A DNA stretch of 64,000 bases from NCBI GenBank assembly GCA_025642065.1, contig JAODUP010001605.1:1-64000 (forward strand). Direction: 5' to 3'. A program made the position numbers and the translations under genes. The notes below the pieces were generated by a model. That model did not search any database, was not told the DNA's origin, and saw nothing but the letters and a program-made list of their open reading frames with translations. Each line of letters starts with the position of its first letter. Positions within the stretch are counted from its first letter, which is position 1. The stretch is from Paralvinella palmiformis (lineage: Eukaryota > Annelida > Polychaeta > Terebellida > Alvinellidae). Shown in pieces: positions 1-14,224 of the stretch.

Positions 1-2158
1 CCAACCAATCGCCACACTGCCGTTATATCCCAGCTATGCTCAGCATCAGCTTAAACAAAGAACAAACCCACACCCATACTTTCCTACGCACACGTATACA
101 TGATAATGTCCATATGCATAACATCTAACATCTATTAAAGACGTCCCGCCATCAGCATTAACGGCTGCAATAACTGTTGCCACTTCCTTGTTTCAACTTG
201 ACCTACTGTGCAGATATGTTGTACCAGAACTAGCCAGTACTAACCTTAACTTATAATTAACGTCAAATCCAGCTATATTCAAGTTCCAAAATTTCGGGCC
301 AATTTTATCAAATCAGAGTGAAATGAAGTCATTCCAAGTATAACTTAAACCTTTCCTTGTCCATACCCTGATGACGAACAGCTGCTCTTTGTTCGAATTT
401 TCGTAACTTCAGATTAGGCTGTCGTTTCATCATTACACACCATAAGTTATTTCATGGCTGTCCACCTTTGAAATTCTTACCAACCTTTTTCGCGTACTGG
501 CCAACATATATTGCCGAAACGTACATCCATCTCTACTCAGTTACATGCGTAGTCAACCAGTTTTCTCTTTTGTTGATAGGCATGTTTTCTGCGTTTGCTT
601 CAAGCGTTTGCCTCAAGTGTTACCTTCTCATTGGGGTGGGTTTGAAATGTAGCACGTGGTATATTGCTTTCTAAGTCATTAATATTTTTATTTCATTAAT
701 TTTATTTCGCAATATTAGTGTTCTTTAGATATGTTTAGACCTTTTTTCTTAAATTTAAAGCAACACCATCTTATAATCGAGAATGCTTATTTATCTTCCT
801 TAAAAAGAAAAGAAGACAAAAAGAAAGATAATGCCATCTCATTAAGCAGCTGTTTTACAAATGGACTTTTAATCTTCCTCTTAACAGTTATGTCAGCCCA
901 AGATCCACCATCACTATCTATCAATCAAAATAGTGCATATACTCCCAATAAAAAGTGACGTTTGAGATCCATGGCTCAGGCAAAATAAGGCTGATTGCAT
1001 AATTAGGTTTAAGTCATTCAAATATAGCTATGTGCTGGGCTATATAGAGTTGAGTTCAATGTAGAAAGACTGAACACTCATGGCAAAGGAGATGATATAT
1101 AGAGTTGAAATTGAATTAGATCTTCTAGACATTAATTGATGAGACAAAGCAATCAAACAAAATGGACCTCCTACTAGTACACGCTTAGACTATCGTTCCT
1201 TTATGACAGCTAGCAGTTCAGACAACTGAGGCATACAGTTTGTAAACAGTAGTGTTTACAAACTTGAATGTGCTACTACCACATGCGATGAACATAGGTT
1301 ATGTTTGTCTGGCAGGTGTCTTACATAGTGACTTGTTAAATATAACACTTGTAGAAACATGATAAATCGCTTCATTGAGTCTTTCCGGGTTAATATTCAC
1401 TCCCCTGTTTGTCTGTGATAGTGACACAACCAGTTAAAATAGACCCCTCCCACATACGCCAAAAACAGTGCAATATGACCATAACAGTTCAAAACCAAAG
1501 ATAATTGTGGTAAGTACTGTGATATACAATTCCTATTTGAAGAATGGATACAATTAATAGTTAATATAGTTTCATATTGAATTTAATACTTATCGAAAAC
1601 CCTCTAAGATTGAATTCTCGGGTCAGTTAAATGCTAATGATTGGGATTACTGTAGTAACAATCAGAGACAAAGCCAAAACTAAAAGTGAGAAAGTAGATT
1701 AATTGAATTATGCAATCAGATGGATACATTTATGATGTCATAACAAACTAAAAACATCCAAGTTTAAGTGTTCTGTCGTTACAATTTGAATTTTGCCATT
1801 CTATCACAGCTGAGGGAATTTCTGATCTACACATTCACCGCCATGATATTCAGGAAATAATTGATAATCTGGGGGGTACTTCAGGAACAATGGGAGTGCG
1901 TCGAACATATTCATTCACCGAGTTTTAGAATATATATTATAATCTAAACCATTAACCACCAAATGGAATATCAGCAGACAAACGTACTCAATCCCTCTGG
2001 CACGTAAGAGCGCACACAAACACACACACATATATACACAAACACACACACATATGCAAACTCACACATATATACACACTTACATACTTACATACAATTG
2101 TACATACATGCACTCAGATAATAGTATTTACTGGATTCAGATGGATATGATATAATTA

Positions 2159-2164
<6 letters not shown>
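1..2164. other. Unassigned AT-rich DNA
   Basis: No gene, mobile element or duplicate partner was recognised. Short openings at 468-674 and 731-958 have no domain and no support. Confidence 0.5.

Positions 2165-2212
<48 letters not shown>
2165..2212. repeat. (AT)n microsatellite
   Basis: Pure AT array. CA-rich, degenerate sequence precedes it at 2,010-2,110. Confidence 0.95.
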
Positions 2213-2214
<2 letters not shown>

Positions 2215-3289
2215 TAGTTTTACGATAACATATCACGAGAAAGTTAGTTACCCATCTTTAATAGAGTAATTTCTAATACAACTTACAATTAGTACACACC
2301 TTTACCAAGATTAATATAATTCGCAGAATCCAGGAGACTACTTTAGCCATCCGCTTTTTATATAGCCAGATTCGTTACCTTGTCTTCTTCGTAGCTAGGT
2401 CATGTTGACACGAGGAATTGCTGTACCAAAATAACCAATTATATACGATGAACCTACCGTAAACATCCGGTTGACTCAGTACACGCCATCTTGATGATGC
2501 TAGTTATATCCATAGTTGTTTATGCTGTGTTTTTGTTGTTGTCAGGGGTAATCTAATAAGGATAGATTGCAGTGTTTTGATCATCCTTTGGTACTAGTGC
2601 TTTTATATACGTAATGTGTTTGTGGTTTATCGGCTGTTTAATGCTTAGCCTTAGATTATTTCATTGAACGTTAATCTAGGGTAATTGTTTAGATTGAAAA
2701 GTAAATTTGATCAAGTACGAAATATTTATAGAAAGTTTTGTTTTTAATTAATATTTGTAATTAGATAAGGGATTGATTCCTGACTTTTCTTGAAATGTTA
2801 ATTCATTACACATACTCATATCTCGTATCCATTTCTATTCGGTTTTCCATTGTTTACGCAACTCTCCTTCTACATTAAATGTGTAAAACCATTGTAGCTT
2901 TTCTACTCTTCTTATTAACACAACACCAGGTACTACTATATCTAGTACTTCTGCAACAAATTCTACTAATGGTTTTATTAATGTTAAAGGTAATATATAT
3001 AGTTATATTACTAATAGCTGAGGCACTATACAACCCAATATTCCTTCTTCTTCTAGTAAGGTGTATACTATGATAATCTCTCTAGCGACCATGGTACAAT
3101 AAAGATATTTAATTATGGTGATATTTTAGTCCAATATACATTAAAACACATACAAAGATATATCAGCGTACATAAACTAATATTTAACCCATGCTGTTCA
3201 ACAGTAAAATATGTACAATCGCAGAGATACTAATAATTAACCGCCAAATCAAGAAACGGCTCAAAATGTCCACACTTGAGTCGTCTTTA
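2213..3289. other. Unassigned AT-rich DNA
   Basis: No recognised feature. The opening at 2,879-3,073 is Leu-rich in one frame and Ser/Thr-rich in another, with no support for either. Confidence 0.5.
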
Positions 3290-3599
3290 TTTGCAGATCA
3301 ACGGCACAACGTGGGCTAGAGAAAATGGTGCCCTACTGTGATTAAAATGAACACTCTACTCCAACAACGATATTTTGGTGTTCAATGTCCAATTGTCGTG
3401 TTAAAACAAAATCAATCTTTATAAATGGATATGTACACGCACACGCACACACACGCACACGCACACGTATATATATATATATATATATATACATATATAC
3501 GTTCACATACGGCACACAGACGCCCACACACACACAAACACACACAAGCACAGATAAACCAACACACATGTATATTACTTACATGACTGTTATTCGCCC

Positions 3600-3656
<57 letters not shown>

Positions 3657-3658
3657 AC

Positions 3659-3690
<32 letters not shown>

Positions 3691-4430
3691 GTGATTACTT
3701 ATTAATAGCATATGGGAACCTGGATATAATATACGCTAAAATGTTAAATTAATTTGGAGCGTTATAAGTTTACTGATCGAAAACAATCTGATTGGTCTAT
3801 AATTGATGTAAAAGTCGAAATATATGTCTTTTGTTTGTATGAATTTAATACTTGAATTAATACAATAAGTGGGTGCCCAATCCCCACATTGGCAATTACT
3901 GACAGCCTTTGCTGAAAGTACTATTCAGTTTTGCATGAACGTGTTACTGCATTATAATACAATGGTGAGACCGACACAATGCAAAGTTATATTTCTTAGC
4001 TTACTTTGAGTTTTAAGTTATTTGTATCACAATAGCAGAATATTATTGATAGGGGTATATTTTCACATATAATGTCTACAAATGATAATAATCTAACTAT
4101 TATTTCTTCCTATAATCAAATTACAATTAGTGCAGTCACCAATAAAATACAAAGGCGAGTTTCAAATAGCTATCTTTCTGATTAATAAAAGAGGTCTTGT
4201 ATATCTACCCTAACGACTTATTTGTATCGTGAATATGCTTATCTACTTATTACTTTTCCTAGGACATATTATTGGATGAGCTGAAGTGATCAAATAATTG
4301 AATTCAACTTGGAAAAACACATATTAAATCTCTGAATTTACAGGTTAGCCAAAATTATTGATGAAATATATGTTAAAATTATATAAACGCTAACTGATTC
4401 AGTAAGATATCAGTAATTGACTAGATTAGA
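3290..4430 (+). repeat. Inverted block, left copy
   Basis: The reverse complement matches 52,020-53,362. Landmarks are CAGATCAACGGCAC at 3,294, GAACACTCTACT at 3,348, CAGTTTTGCATGAACGTG at about 3,927, TACAATGGTGAGACCGA at about 3,957, and AAACGCTAACTGATTC at about 4,385. Both copies contain a CA/TA microsatellite at the same place. Whether the block belongs to the F1-E unit family is not established. Confidence 0.85.
3437..3693. repeat. Paired (AC)n(AT)n and (AT)n(GT)n arrays
   Basis: (AC)n(AT)n at 3,437-3,492 and (AT)n(GT)n at 3,606-3,693 are reverse complements of each other across about 110 bp that includes more CA repeats. Openings on both strands here are dipeptide artefacts. Confidence 0.9.
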
Positions 4431-5125
4431 ATGTGTATCAAGACAATTAATTAGGCACCTTAAAACAGAATTACAGATGATATATAGTGAAAGTTTTTTT
4501 TAATAATACATTAACGGTTTGCCTCAAATAAATGATTTAGTCCCTCTGATGATATTTTACGCCAGGTTACCCTAATCGTCAGTATAATTATTCCTAAGGA
4601 TACTAATGTTCTCAGTCACCATAACAGTATCCATAACAATGTTTATTTAAAAAAAAACTATTATGGTCCAATCCATGATTTGCTTATATAGTTGGTCGCA
4701 GTACTGAACGGGCAATATATTGTGATAATCCGGACATAATAAGCAATCAGTGGCACTTATATACATATAATACAGTCATCTATCAACCTATTTATTAGTG
4801 ACAGAAAATGAGCTAGCAAAGGTTAATTAAATGTATCCATGTTCATAATCACTGGTAATCTATATATATGGATTTGCCTGTTAAGGCTTGCTTCTAAATG
4901 TGAAAAGTGCAACACGAAATAAAACATGTCAACTTTAAAGGCTCACAAAAATTGAACGAATTACTATTATCTGAAATGTTATACGGACCAATATGGAGCT
5001 TTAGAGTAATTGACAAATACTTTATTATCACCTAAATAGTCGGCAAGCATTGTATGTGTGCTGGATCCATTATATCCAGAAGCGCACAATTATTACAACA
5101 AGTTTAGAATTCTCATACAAATATG

Positions 5126-5197
<72 letters not shown>

Positions 5198-8100
5198 TTT
5201 TGACTAATTGAAAACCAATCTATGATAAAACACATTGATACCTATAACAGATTGCTGTGCACGGATGTAGCTGTCATTTTTCTGTGAAATCCTCAAAGTG
5301 TTAAAGGAAATCAATTTTAATACAAGTAAATGTTTGCTTATATATATTTGATTTATCTTTATACAAGTGTGTATTTTTAAACATGTAGCTCTTAAACATT
5401 CTTCAAATTCTGATCTTTATGTATAATTGCTTACATTTAAACCTTTGTTTTACTAAATCGACTCGACATGTTCGAATAAAACAAGTTTCTCAGAATATAT
5501 TGCTATGCTATTTTATGGTACGTTGCGTAATATTAGAAGAGATGTAAGCAGCCAATGTTTGATGTTTGCGAAACATTCCTATTTTATCTCTACAAAATAT
5601 GTTTAAAATTCCAACATATTTAGGAACATGTAACTATTTTTGTATAAGCATATGGTATTCTGATTATACCAAATCGCTATTATCACAAAGACTAAGTCAT
5701 TTAATCAACAGATCATGTGACAACAATGGTCTTTAGTAAGCATAATACAATAAACACATCGTTGTTTCCTTGGTTACTACGATAGGGTGGTGGTAGTGTA
5801 CTGTGATCCAATAATTCAGTTTCAAGTTTACAAACCCGATCTCTGAGAATTTGTCCCAACACGTAGTCTTTATAATCCAATCAATAGTGGCGTTGATTTG
5901 TCGTACCTTTGATGTGTTATTGAAGAGGAAAATTTGATTAATATCGATGACCAATGGTTACTCCAGATGGAAGCGAAGTGGAGCGCTAACATGAATCTTC
6001 TGGTTTTGGTTCGCAGGACATTTTAATATTGTGCTCTTAGTTAGAAGAAGGTTGAAAAACAATACTAATATTCTATAAGTGGAGTCTTGGCGATAGTTGA
6101 TGAACAAACATCGAATAAACAACGTTTATTCGACCGATACAATTTAACATATCTACAATTTTAGTACCACATTTTATTATTATTCACTTTGAACACAAAT
6201 TACAAATTAACTGTTAGGTATAACCGAATTAAGATGACAGGTTTTAAACAGAAATACTGATAGACCAGTTATTGTATATTCTCATTGATAATAATCATCA
6301 TGATGTGTGGTTATTCTCTATCATCATTTGCGCTCACACAAATAATGCTATTTGTATTTGGCAGCTCTTATATATATATTAGTTTACCCATATCGAATAT
6401 ATGCAATATCCGTCTTGCTGAAAAGCAGATTATGATAGACATACATATATAAGTTCTTTGTTGAGATGTTAAAGATATTTATGAACATGCAAGTACAAAT
6501 GAGTTCAGGTAAAATATTCATCTTAACCTGATAGGATTATCTACAATAAAAGTTCCACACACGTCTCGTTGTTAATGTATCACTGACTACTTAGAATTGT
6601 TTTTACGGATTTATCAAGTTGATTACAATGTGATACAGTATTTAGTTTTCCATTCAAAAGAACAAAATTAACCCCATTTTTAATTAAAGTGACATTATTT
6701 CAGCTGCCATTATTTGCATAAGTTGCAAGTCAGATTAATTAATTAATTGATAGCAAAATCATGTTATGGATAATCGTAATATTAAATATAATATTTTCTC
6801 ATGCCTTCATATTATAATAATTTCATTTCGTAATTACAGATGTGATTTATTTAAAGCCTTTCTTTAGTAATTCCTGATCAAACACTAAATGTATGCAAGC
6901 CGATTACCCGAAACGAACATTCCTTAAGCCTATGCACTAAGTGAATGCATATTTATCATGGTATTAAAATTTTAGACGTTAACATCACCTTTTCATCTCT
7001 TTATTGCCCAAATAATCAGACGAAAATAGGCATGTGCACTTGAGCGGGTTTATGTGTGTCAACATTAGTTTCTATGAGCTTATATATGCCTAGTTGCACA
7101 TGAGCGTCAATGGATATGAATGTGAATGCATAGAAATGTCATTGTACCATAATGCCAATGTGTAATACTTAACAACAGTACGCACACTCCCATTAACACA
7201 ATACACATTCGACATACCAATCCCGTTGTTGCTATCTTACGCAATAGTGAAGAGCAGCAAACAAATGAAGATGAGACACAACACAACCAAATCTGTCATC
7301 AGCGGCTGCCATATATCATTCGAATCACACTAATAACATATTCCATAAATGTCTCATTTATGTCATTCTACCTATTACTTAAATATAACAATGCTACTAA
7401 CAATGCTTATTACGTCATGATACATTATTTGGTCATTTTCTGATAGTTAATATTCACATCAAAACGGATATTATGATTGCTATATGTTATTTCGTTTTGA
7501 TGTGTCTTTTAGAACCTATTGGTTACCTTTATTATACAGGCTTCTCATATTGCCGAAATTTGAACCATCGTTCACGGTTTTACCAAGGATTTGAACGATT
7601 TTCGCCCGTTCATTATTTTATTGACATTTACGCACGTTTAGGCTATCGTGTCAACCTTACGACTAAATGGTCAAGGCGAAGAATCAACCACCTGGAAGCG
7701 TTTGATTAATTTGAAAACCTTTTGATTTAAGCTAGCTTTCACCATCCATCGTAAGCGTTGAATTAATTAATGTTATGTGCCATAATCCTTGGTATGCTGT
7801 GTTTGGCTAATCATTAAACCAATATGTTTAACGATACTAGCTGATCTTTGTATTGAACGGGTAACATAATTTGATAATAAGGATAACATATGAAAAGTCA
7901 CTAGTAATTACATCAATATAATTCACTTGTTTATCAATCTAGCTAACAGTTACAAAAAAAGATTCTGCGAAAGACCATTTATATGTGCCGATGTACATGA
8001 CTACCACTGATATATATATAGTTTTATTACTTTACTATACTTCCTGACGCTGAGAGATATAAAACCAAAAACAGTAAACAACTCACCTGATATTGTGACA

Positions 8101-11100
8101 ATTTGTTTCATCCACAAGCTCATGTTTCGGACATTAAGGGCAAACTTGACAGAAACTATGTAAAAACAAAATGTGTTATCTCTTGTTAAAATGTCCTAAT
8201 ACGTTTCCACTGTCTCGGTTATATGAAATAGTACAATTATATTAAAACAAACGAATGTTTGCTGAGTACATGTGGTAATATGATTATATAAATATCGCTT
8301 TGAATATTTGGCAGTGAAACACGTATGAATCATTACGATCCATATGGTAGCTGGCAATCCATGCATCGTGGTGTTTTCATGGACCAAAGAACAAAATTAT
8401 TAAGATAATTATAAAATTGCCGGCACAATTTGGGGTTAAAATTAAGTATGAGTATTTGGATTACAAAATTGTAAACAATCCTTCTTACACGGGTACTTGT
8501 AATGTATATCCATAATGTGTTGTCCGTCGGCCCTATTTCCAGGCTGTCACTATGTAAAGGACTACATTTGTGATACCAATAGTGCTGTAATGTCCTTCTG
8601 ATTTTGTTATTATTGTTGAAGATAATTTAATTGCTACTGACGAATACTGGTTACACTATTTTGAACCAGAGCTATAGCTGCGAAAGCGGTCACACGAGAC
8701 TAAGTGAAGGGGACTTATAACAATATACAGGTTTGTTAGCGATGCAGAACATTTTGACAACTAGCATTAACTGATAATAATGTAGTTTTAGGCGAAGATT
8801 TTGTGACATCTCTTTCAGATAATAGCAAAATTGCATCGTTCATTGATTGAACCGATAATTACACTAACGTGATTTAATATAGTCATCTTAATGCGAAATG
8901 ACGATGAAAGTAATTATTGAGCATGGCCATGTACATAATTACAAAGCTTTTTATTAAATATCGTTTGCACCCAAATATATTGAAGTAGTGCAAACACGTG
9001 CATAATTGGCGATCTAAGGATTAAAATATAAGAGTAAATGTTGCTGTTTTACGATCACTTTTGTGCACAAGATAAGCTGAATGGACCGAGCTACATTCAA
9101 AGTGCCACCAGTCAGGACTTGAAGGTGCCCACACGATCTAGTGATTAAATAATAGAAAAGTCGTAAATCATATCAGTGACAAAGCGTGTCTGATAAAATG
9201 TGATAACGATTAAAAAGGAATATACACTTTAAACATTAATATAGAAGCTTTAAAACGGCATATATTTTGCGGGATATTAGTATCCTTATTTCTCTTCTAT
9301 ACACCCCAGTCTGAATCACTTACTATAATTATATACAATGAGGTCACGATATAGGATTTGCTTTTATGAAATAATGATTATGACTAATGAAAACAAGAAA
9401 AATAAGAATATTAACAACACTAAGTATAAACATAATGTTGATGATAATAACGACATCCATAACAACCTATTTATGATAACTGTAATAGGTTTTAAAATAA
9501 GATCATTAATAGGATAATAATATCCTTCTTTCTCTTCTAGGCTACTGTTAGAATTATTAGATGCAAAATTAAAATTGTTTTATTATGTGGCCAAAGTTAC
9601 TTATTCCGACACAGAAGTGACTGTTAAGACATATTGTTGACAACTTGATCCATTGCAATTCTCGTGATTCTTGACAACTGAGTTATAATCAAACGAGTAA
9701 AATAATTCGAATTTATCACGAGTGTGCGGTGATTTTTAAATAAATAATAAGAAATGACAGTTTTTCGTTTGATTATCATGAATAAACTAGAAATCACGTA
9801 TGACTTAATTATCGCTTGCCCAGTTAATAAATACCAACATCAATTAATCTACATATTGCACTCGTGAATCTTATAACTCTTTGGTTCAGATAATAATTAT
9901 TTATGGACAAGCCTAAGATTATTAAATATTATTTTTTTTTCGTTACGCTGTAATATAAATTACGTTTATTTATAATATCATCAAATCGTTCGAGCTAAGC
10001 GTTGTATATTAATGAGTTTATTTTCTTTCTCAGCCACTTGAAAGTCATACATTGAGCCAATATATATATTTCTTTATATGCGTCTTTAATCTTTACCAAT
10101 ATACACTAAATACTTCGTTGTTACTATATCTGCGAATTAGTGTCAGCTAAATAGTCATAGTAATATGTCACATTGAAATGTGTGTGATAAGGTCACCTCT
10201 TGCAAGTCATATTTGGATATTATAAATGTGTTTCTCTTTCCTATATAAATCACATGATTGATAAGCTATATTTGAAAATACTGAAAATGGGCACTGATAA
10301 TCATTCCATAGCACGTATAAATATAGTCATCATCCATCGATGTTCAATATATGATTAATGCGTCGGTTTCCCTGTTTAAGCAGCTTAGTCAGCGAGGTTG
10401 TATCATATTATCAGAATAAATTGTTATATAAGTCATAATGAACTAGGGAATTAATTTGGAGGTATCAAGTTGATCTAATGATTCACGTTCATATGGCAAA
10501 CGTATATGATACGCATCAACATAGTTGCTTTATAATCAAGAATACAAATAGAATGGCGCAATTCGTTCCTTGATTTAGTATAACATTATAATTGGAAAGT
10601 ATATGTTTATTATCTGCAAGGAACGATTGTTGCCTATTTCGTTATACATATATTTAAAACTTGTACTCAGCTAACGTTCAAAGAAGGCAATTATAAAACA
10701 ATAAAAAAGTATGATCATGTATTTATTAGTAGCTTATATTAAAGTTATAGCAAGTACATATTTATATAAATAACTCTTCTGTATTAGTAATGTTAGCACG
10801 GTTTCTAATTTCTCATTAACTTTGCCAAAACTGCAGCAAAAACTTTATAATAAGTCTTGAAATTCGGAAGCTATTTCCTTGCGAAGTATATGTCTCTATG
10901 GGGAACATATTTTATGACTTATTTTTAGTCAGGAATTTTGTTCGAGTATTTTTGTGCGTGTGAGTGGTACCCTCAGTCTTGCATGCAAATAACCAAAACG
11001 AAATGTAATGAACATTTCTAAAATAGTACCAATTGTTTGATACATGTTTCAATTGTCCACTTGTTGTATTCAAATACTCGGAATCTTAAAACTTGTTATA

Positions 11101-11400
11101 CAAAGAATATTTAAAAAGATGCATCAATACCATAACATGGGCCTTAGTTATTATAGTATAAAACAAATCAGTATACAAACTAATTATTTGTAAACTGTTT
11201 GTAAACATGTATTCTTCATTGGTATTTAAAAACCTATATTAAAAACAATTGACTGATTTAAATACATCGGAATTATTAAAAACATTTTATTGATAAGTTT
11301 TAGTAGATTTCATAAAGTGTATTACTCGAAAGAGGTATAGAATGATGTGAATGCACAGTATTTGGAAAGTGAAAATTATATTGTATTAAAATTATGTATA
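4431..11400. other. Unassigned AT-rich DNA, longest low-repeat stretch
   Basis: Apart from (AT)n at 5,129 and small arrays, no repeat partner, LINE, SINE or plausible exon was recognised. A short imperfect pair of words (about 9,271-9,300 and 9,510-9,540, both with TATCCTT...TTTCTCTTCTA) is the only internal similarity noted. Confidence 0.5.
5129..5194. repeat. (AT)n microsatellite
   Basis: Pure AT array of about 65 bp. Confidence 0.95.
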
Positions 11401-11649
11401 TGTGTTTAAACTCGTCCGTGTGTTTGTTTGTGTGTGCTTGTTTGTTTGTGTGTATGTGCGCGCGATTTCGTGTGTGTCTCTGTGTGGTTGTGACCGTTTG
11501 TCCCAGTGATTGCTTACCTGCACATATACGAATAGAGATGATTTGCTATTAGTATGTTGCATAAAATAAAATTTAAAACATATGGAGTCAATGGGGTGCA
11601 TTGGTAAAATGACAATTATTATCTATGATAAATATATATATGCATTTAA

Positions 11650-11825
11650 GCTCTCTCTCTCTCTCTCCCTCTCTCTCTCTCCCTCTCTCTCTCTCTCTTT
11701 CTATCTATCTATCTATATATATATCTATCTCTATCTCTCTCACCCACTCTCTCTCTCACTCACTCACTCTCTCCCTCTCTCTCTCTCTCACTCACTCACT
11801 CTCTCTCTCTCTCTCTCTCTCTCTG
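11650..11825 (+). repeat. (CT)n polypyrimidine tract with CTAT and CACT subarrays
   Basis: About 175 bp of almost pure pyrimidine/purine asymmetry broken by a short CTATCTATCTAT and (AT)n core (11,700-11,730) and by CACTCACTCACT blocks. The openings on the plus strand are Ser-Leu repeat artefacts. Confidence 0.9.
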
Positions 11826-11952
11826 TATGATGTGTGGGTGTGTGATTTTGCGTGTGCGTATTTCGGTACTGACATGTCTTACCTGCATATGCAAACTATA
11901 CATGCTTTGACATTAATGTATTGCATTAAAATAGATAAAGTCAATAAGGTTG

Positions 11953-11956
<4 letters not shown>

Positions 11957-12026
<70 letters not shown>
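11957..12026. repeat. (AT)n microsatellite
   Basis: Uninterrupted AT array of about 70 bp, about 130 bp after the CT tract. Confidence 0.95.
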
Positions 12027-12028
<2 letters not shown>

Positions 12029-12567
12029 CGTACAACCACGCACACATTCGATAAACCGTTTAGTTTGGTGCCTGATAAACCTTTATACAATTTATGACAT
12101 ATTTAAGGAAACAATTTTATATAAACCCAATTCAGGAGTAAGCGAGGTTAGGTAGCTTTGTGCTACTATTTTTTTGCTCTGCCCGGTTTATGTTGCTGAG
12201 TTGACAAATTGTATAATTTGATTAAGCCATATATGCTAAATGAACCTTTGACCTATTATTTTGTAAAGAGCATATTGATTTTGTTTGCCTCCTAAATATA
12301 TTCCCCAAACGGGTTATTCTAAGGTCAGTAAAATATTTTTTTTTTCCTAAATTATAAAAAAAAAACATTTTTGTATGAAGTACAAAAAGATCAACATGTA
12401 TTGTAATTTAAAAATTCAACTATAAATGAAGATTAAATATTACAAAAATAACGAATCTTGGTCTAACAAATGATGAACCAAAAGTAGATGATGGTAGGCA
12501 AACTAGCTATAGTAACTGTCACCTCGGATAATCTCTAGCCACATTTGAATCCCTTAAACAACCCACC

Positions 12568-12603
<36 letters not shown>

Positions 12604-13593
12604 CATTTATTATTTATTATTATATATACCTAGCAATAAGAATACAATAACAGCGATATACCGTTATATGGTATTGTCATTCACCTCCATGTTGCCTGTC
12701 CTTTTCTGATGTAAGTAGAGGTCTGAAAATGAGTTGGCAACTTATGTATTACTGTTACAAACACGCGCACACAAATACGCATACCGCGATGGTGCACATA
12801 CATGTTTTTTAATGTATAGCTAGATAGATAGTTAGCTGTTACCTTTGCCCAAGATTAATGAGATAGTACGTAATTAATTTCCTTACTGGATGCACCACTT
12901 CTGACATCTTTGGTATATCATTAGGAAGTGCTCAGTAATATTATGCACATTATAATAATACAACTCATAATACCATTGAATGTTGTATGCATTACATCTG
13001 GGGGTGACCAATTATTATTACCTTTAACGGCAAAAATCGTAACGGATATTTGGTCAGGAATCTGTAGTCGATGACTATATATGGGATAATCCGTTCGTTT
13101 ATTTGTATATTCAAAAAGTTACTAACTGATGACCCTAGGGAAAATATTTTGCTAATGGACATTACGTAATCCGTTGCACATGCTAAAAGGTACGATAGTG
13201 CCCCATGCCTTGTTTGATCAAAGTGCAATTATTCGGATAATAGTATACTGTATTTTGGCCATATTGATCTGAAACCCGTAAGCATTTCGAAATTAATTTA
13301 AAAACGTTGATAGAGATGAAACTTCGATTAATATATCTGATCATAATTGAACTTTGCTGCCTTTTTATTTATATGAATCATATAAAGCACGACTGAAATT
13401 GGTATTTAATTTTATGAAGCCTCCATGACATTCTGGCAATAGATATAATAGCGAAACTTTAGCTTTGAAAATATGCACCGCCTCAGAGCTTAGCTCAGTA
13501 TTGATATATATATATATATATATATATATGGGGCTTCTCTTTTACTATCTTCATATTCAGATAGTGACTGTCCCTTTTTTTTATAATATTTTA

Positions 13594-13643
<50 letters not shown>

Positions 13644-13917
13644 AATATACCCTATATATCATATATATATTCATATTATAATGATATGATATAACACTAC
13701 CTATTTTTATCACTATATTATATGTCATGCCCTTTACATATAATGATGTCTACACTACAAAATGATATGATTACAGAACGTACCATTCAACTTATATGTA
13801 GCATGTTTGTATCATTTTAAATGTATATTAATTTATATTTATACTCACTTATACTTTTAATAATGTAAATATGTTTATTTATTTTGATAAGTCCCTTGAA
13901 CTAACCTTTATAATGTA
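12027..13917. other. Unassigned AT-rich DNA with small (AT)n arrays
   Basis: No gene or mobile element recognised. The minus-strand opening at 12,992-13,228 has no domain. Confidence 0.5.
13505..13640. repeat. Two (AT)n arrays
   Basis: AT arrays at 13,505-13,529 and 13,598-13,640. Another lies at 12,571-12,600. Confidence 0.9.
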
Positions 13918-14121
<204 letters not shown>

Positions 14122-14224
14122 TAATTATTGATGTTTGTTTTCTTCTGATCTTCTTTGTTTTGTTATTTCTATGTTATAAGAAACGGTCTTTAATAAGCGA
14201 AATAAATGAGACACTATAATATAT

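Noticed and set aside
2879..3073. Leu-rich opening as a membrane or secreted peptide
   Set aside because: An overlapping frame gives an equally smooth Ser/Thr-rich reading, so the composition reflects the TTC/TAC-rich DNA and not a protein.
3342..3711. Overlapping openings on both strands
   Set aside because: Dipeptide translations (His-Thr, Cys-Val, Tyr-Ile) of CA/TA arrays. The same applies to openings over the arrays at 11.6-12.0, 13.9, 15.9-16.1, 23.5-23.8, 36.5-36.8, 46.4-46.8, 49.0, 50.2-50.7, 51.7-52.1, 53.0-53.2, 58.8-59.3, 61.1-61.4 and 63.4-63.6 kb.
7473..7709. 78-codon opening as a gene
   Set aside because: No recognisable domain or supporting context; length is within chance expectation for a 64-kb window.
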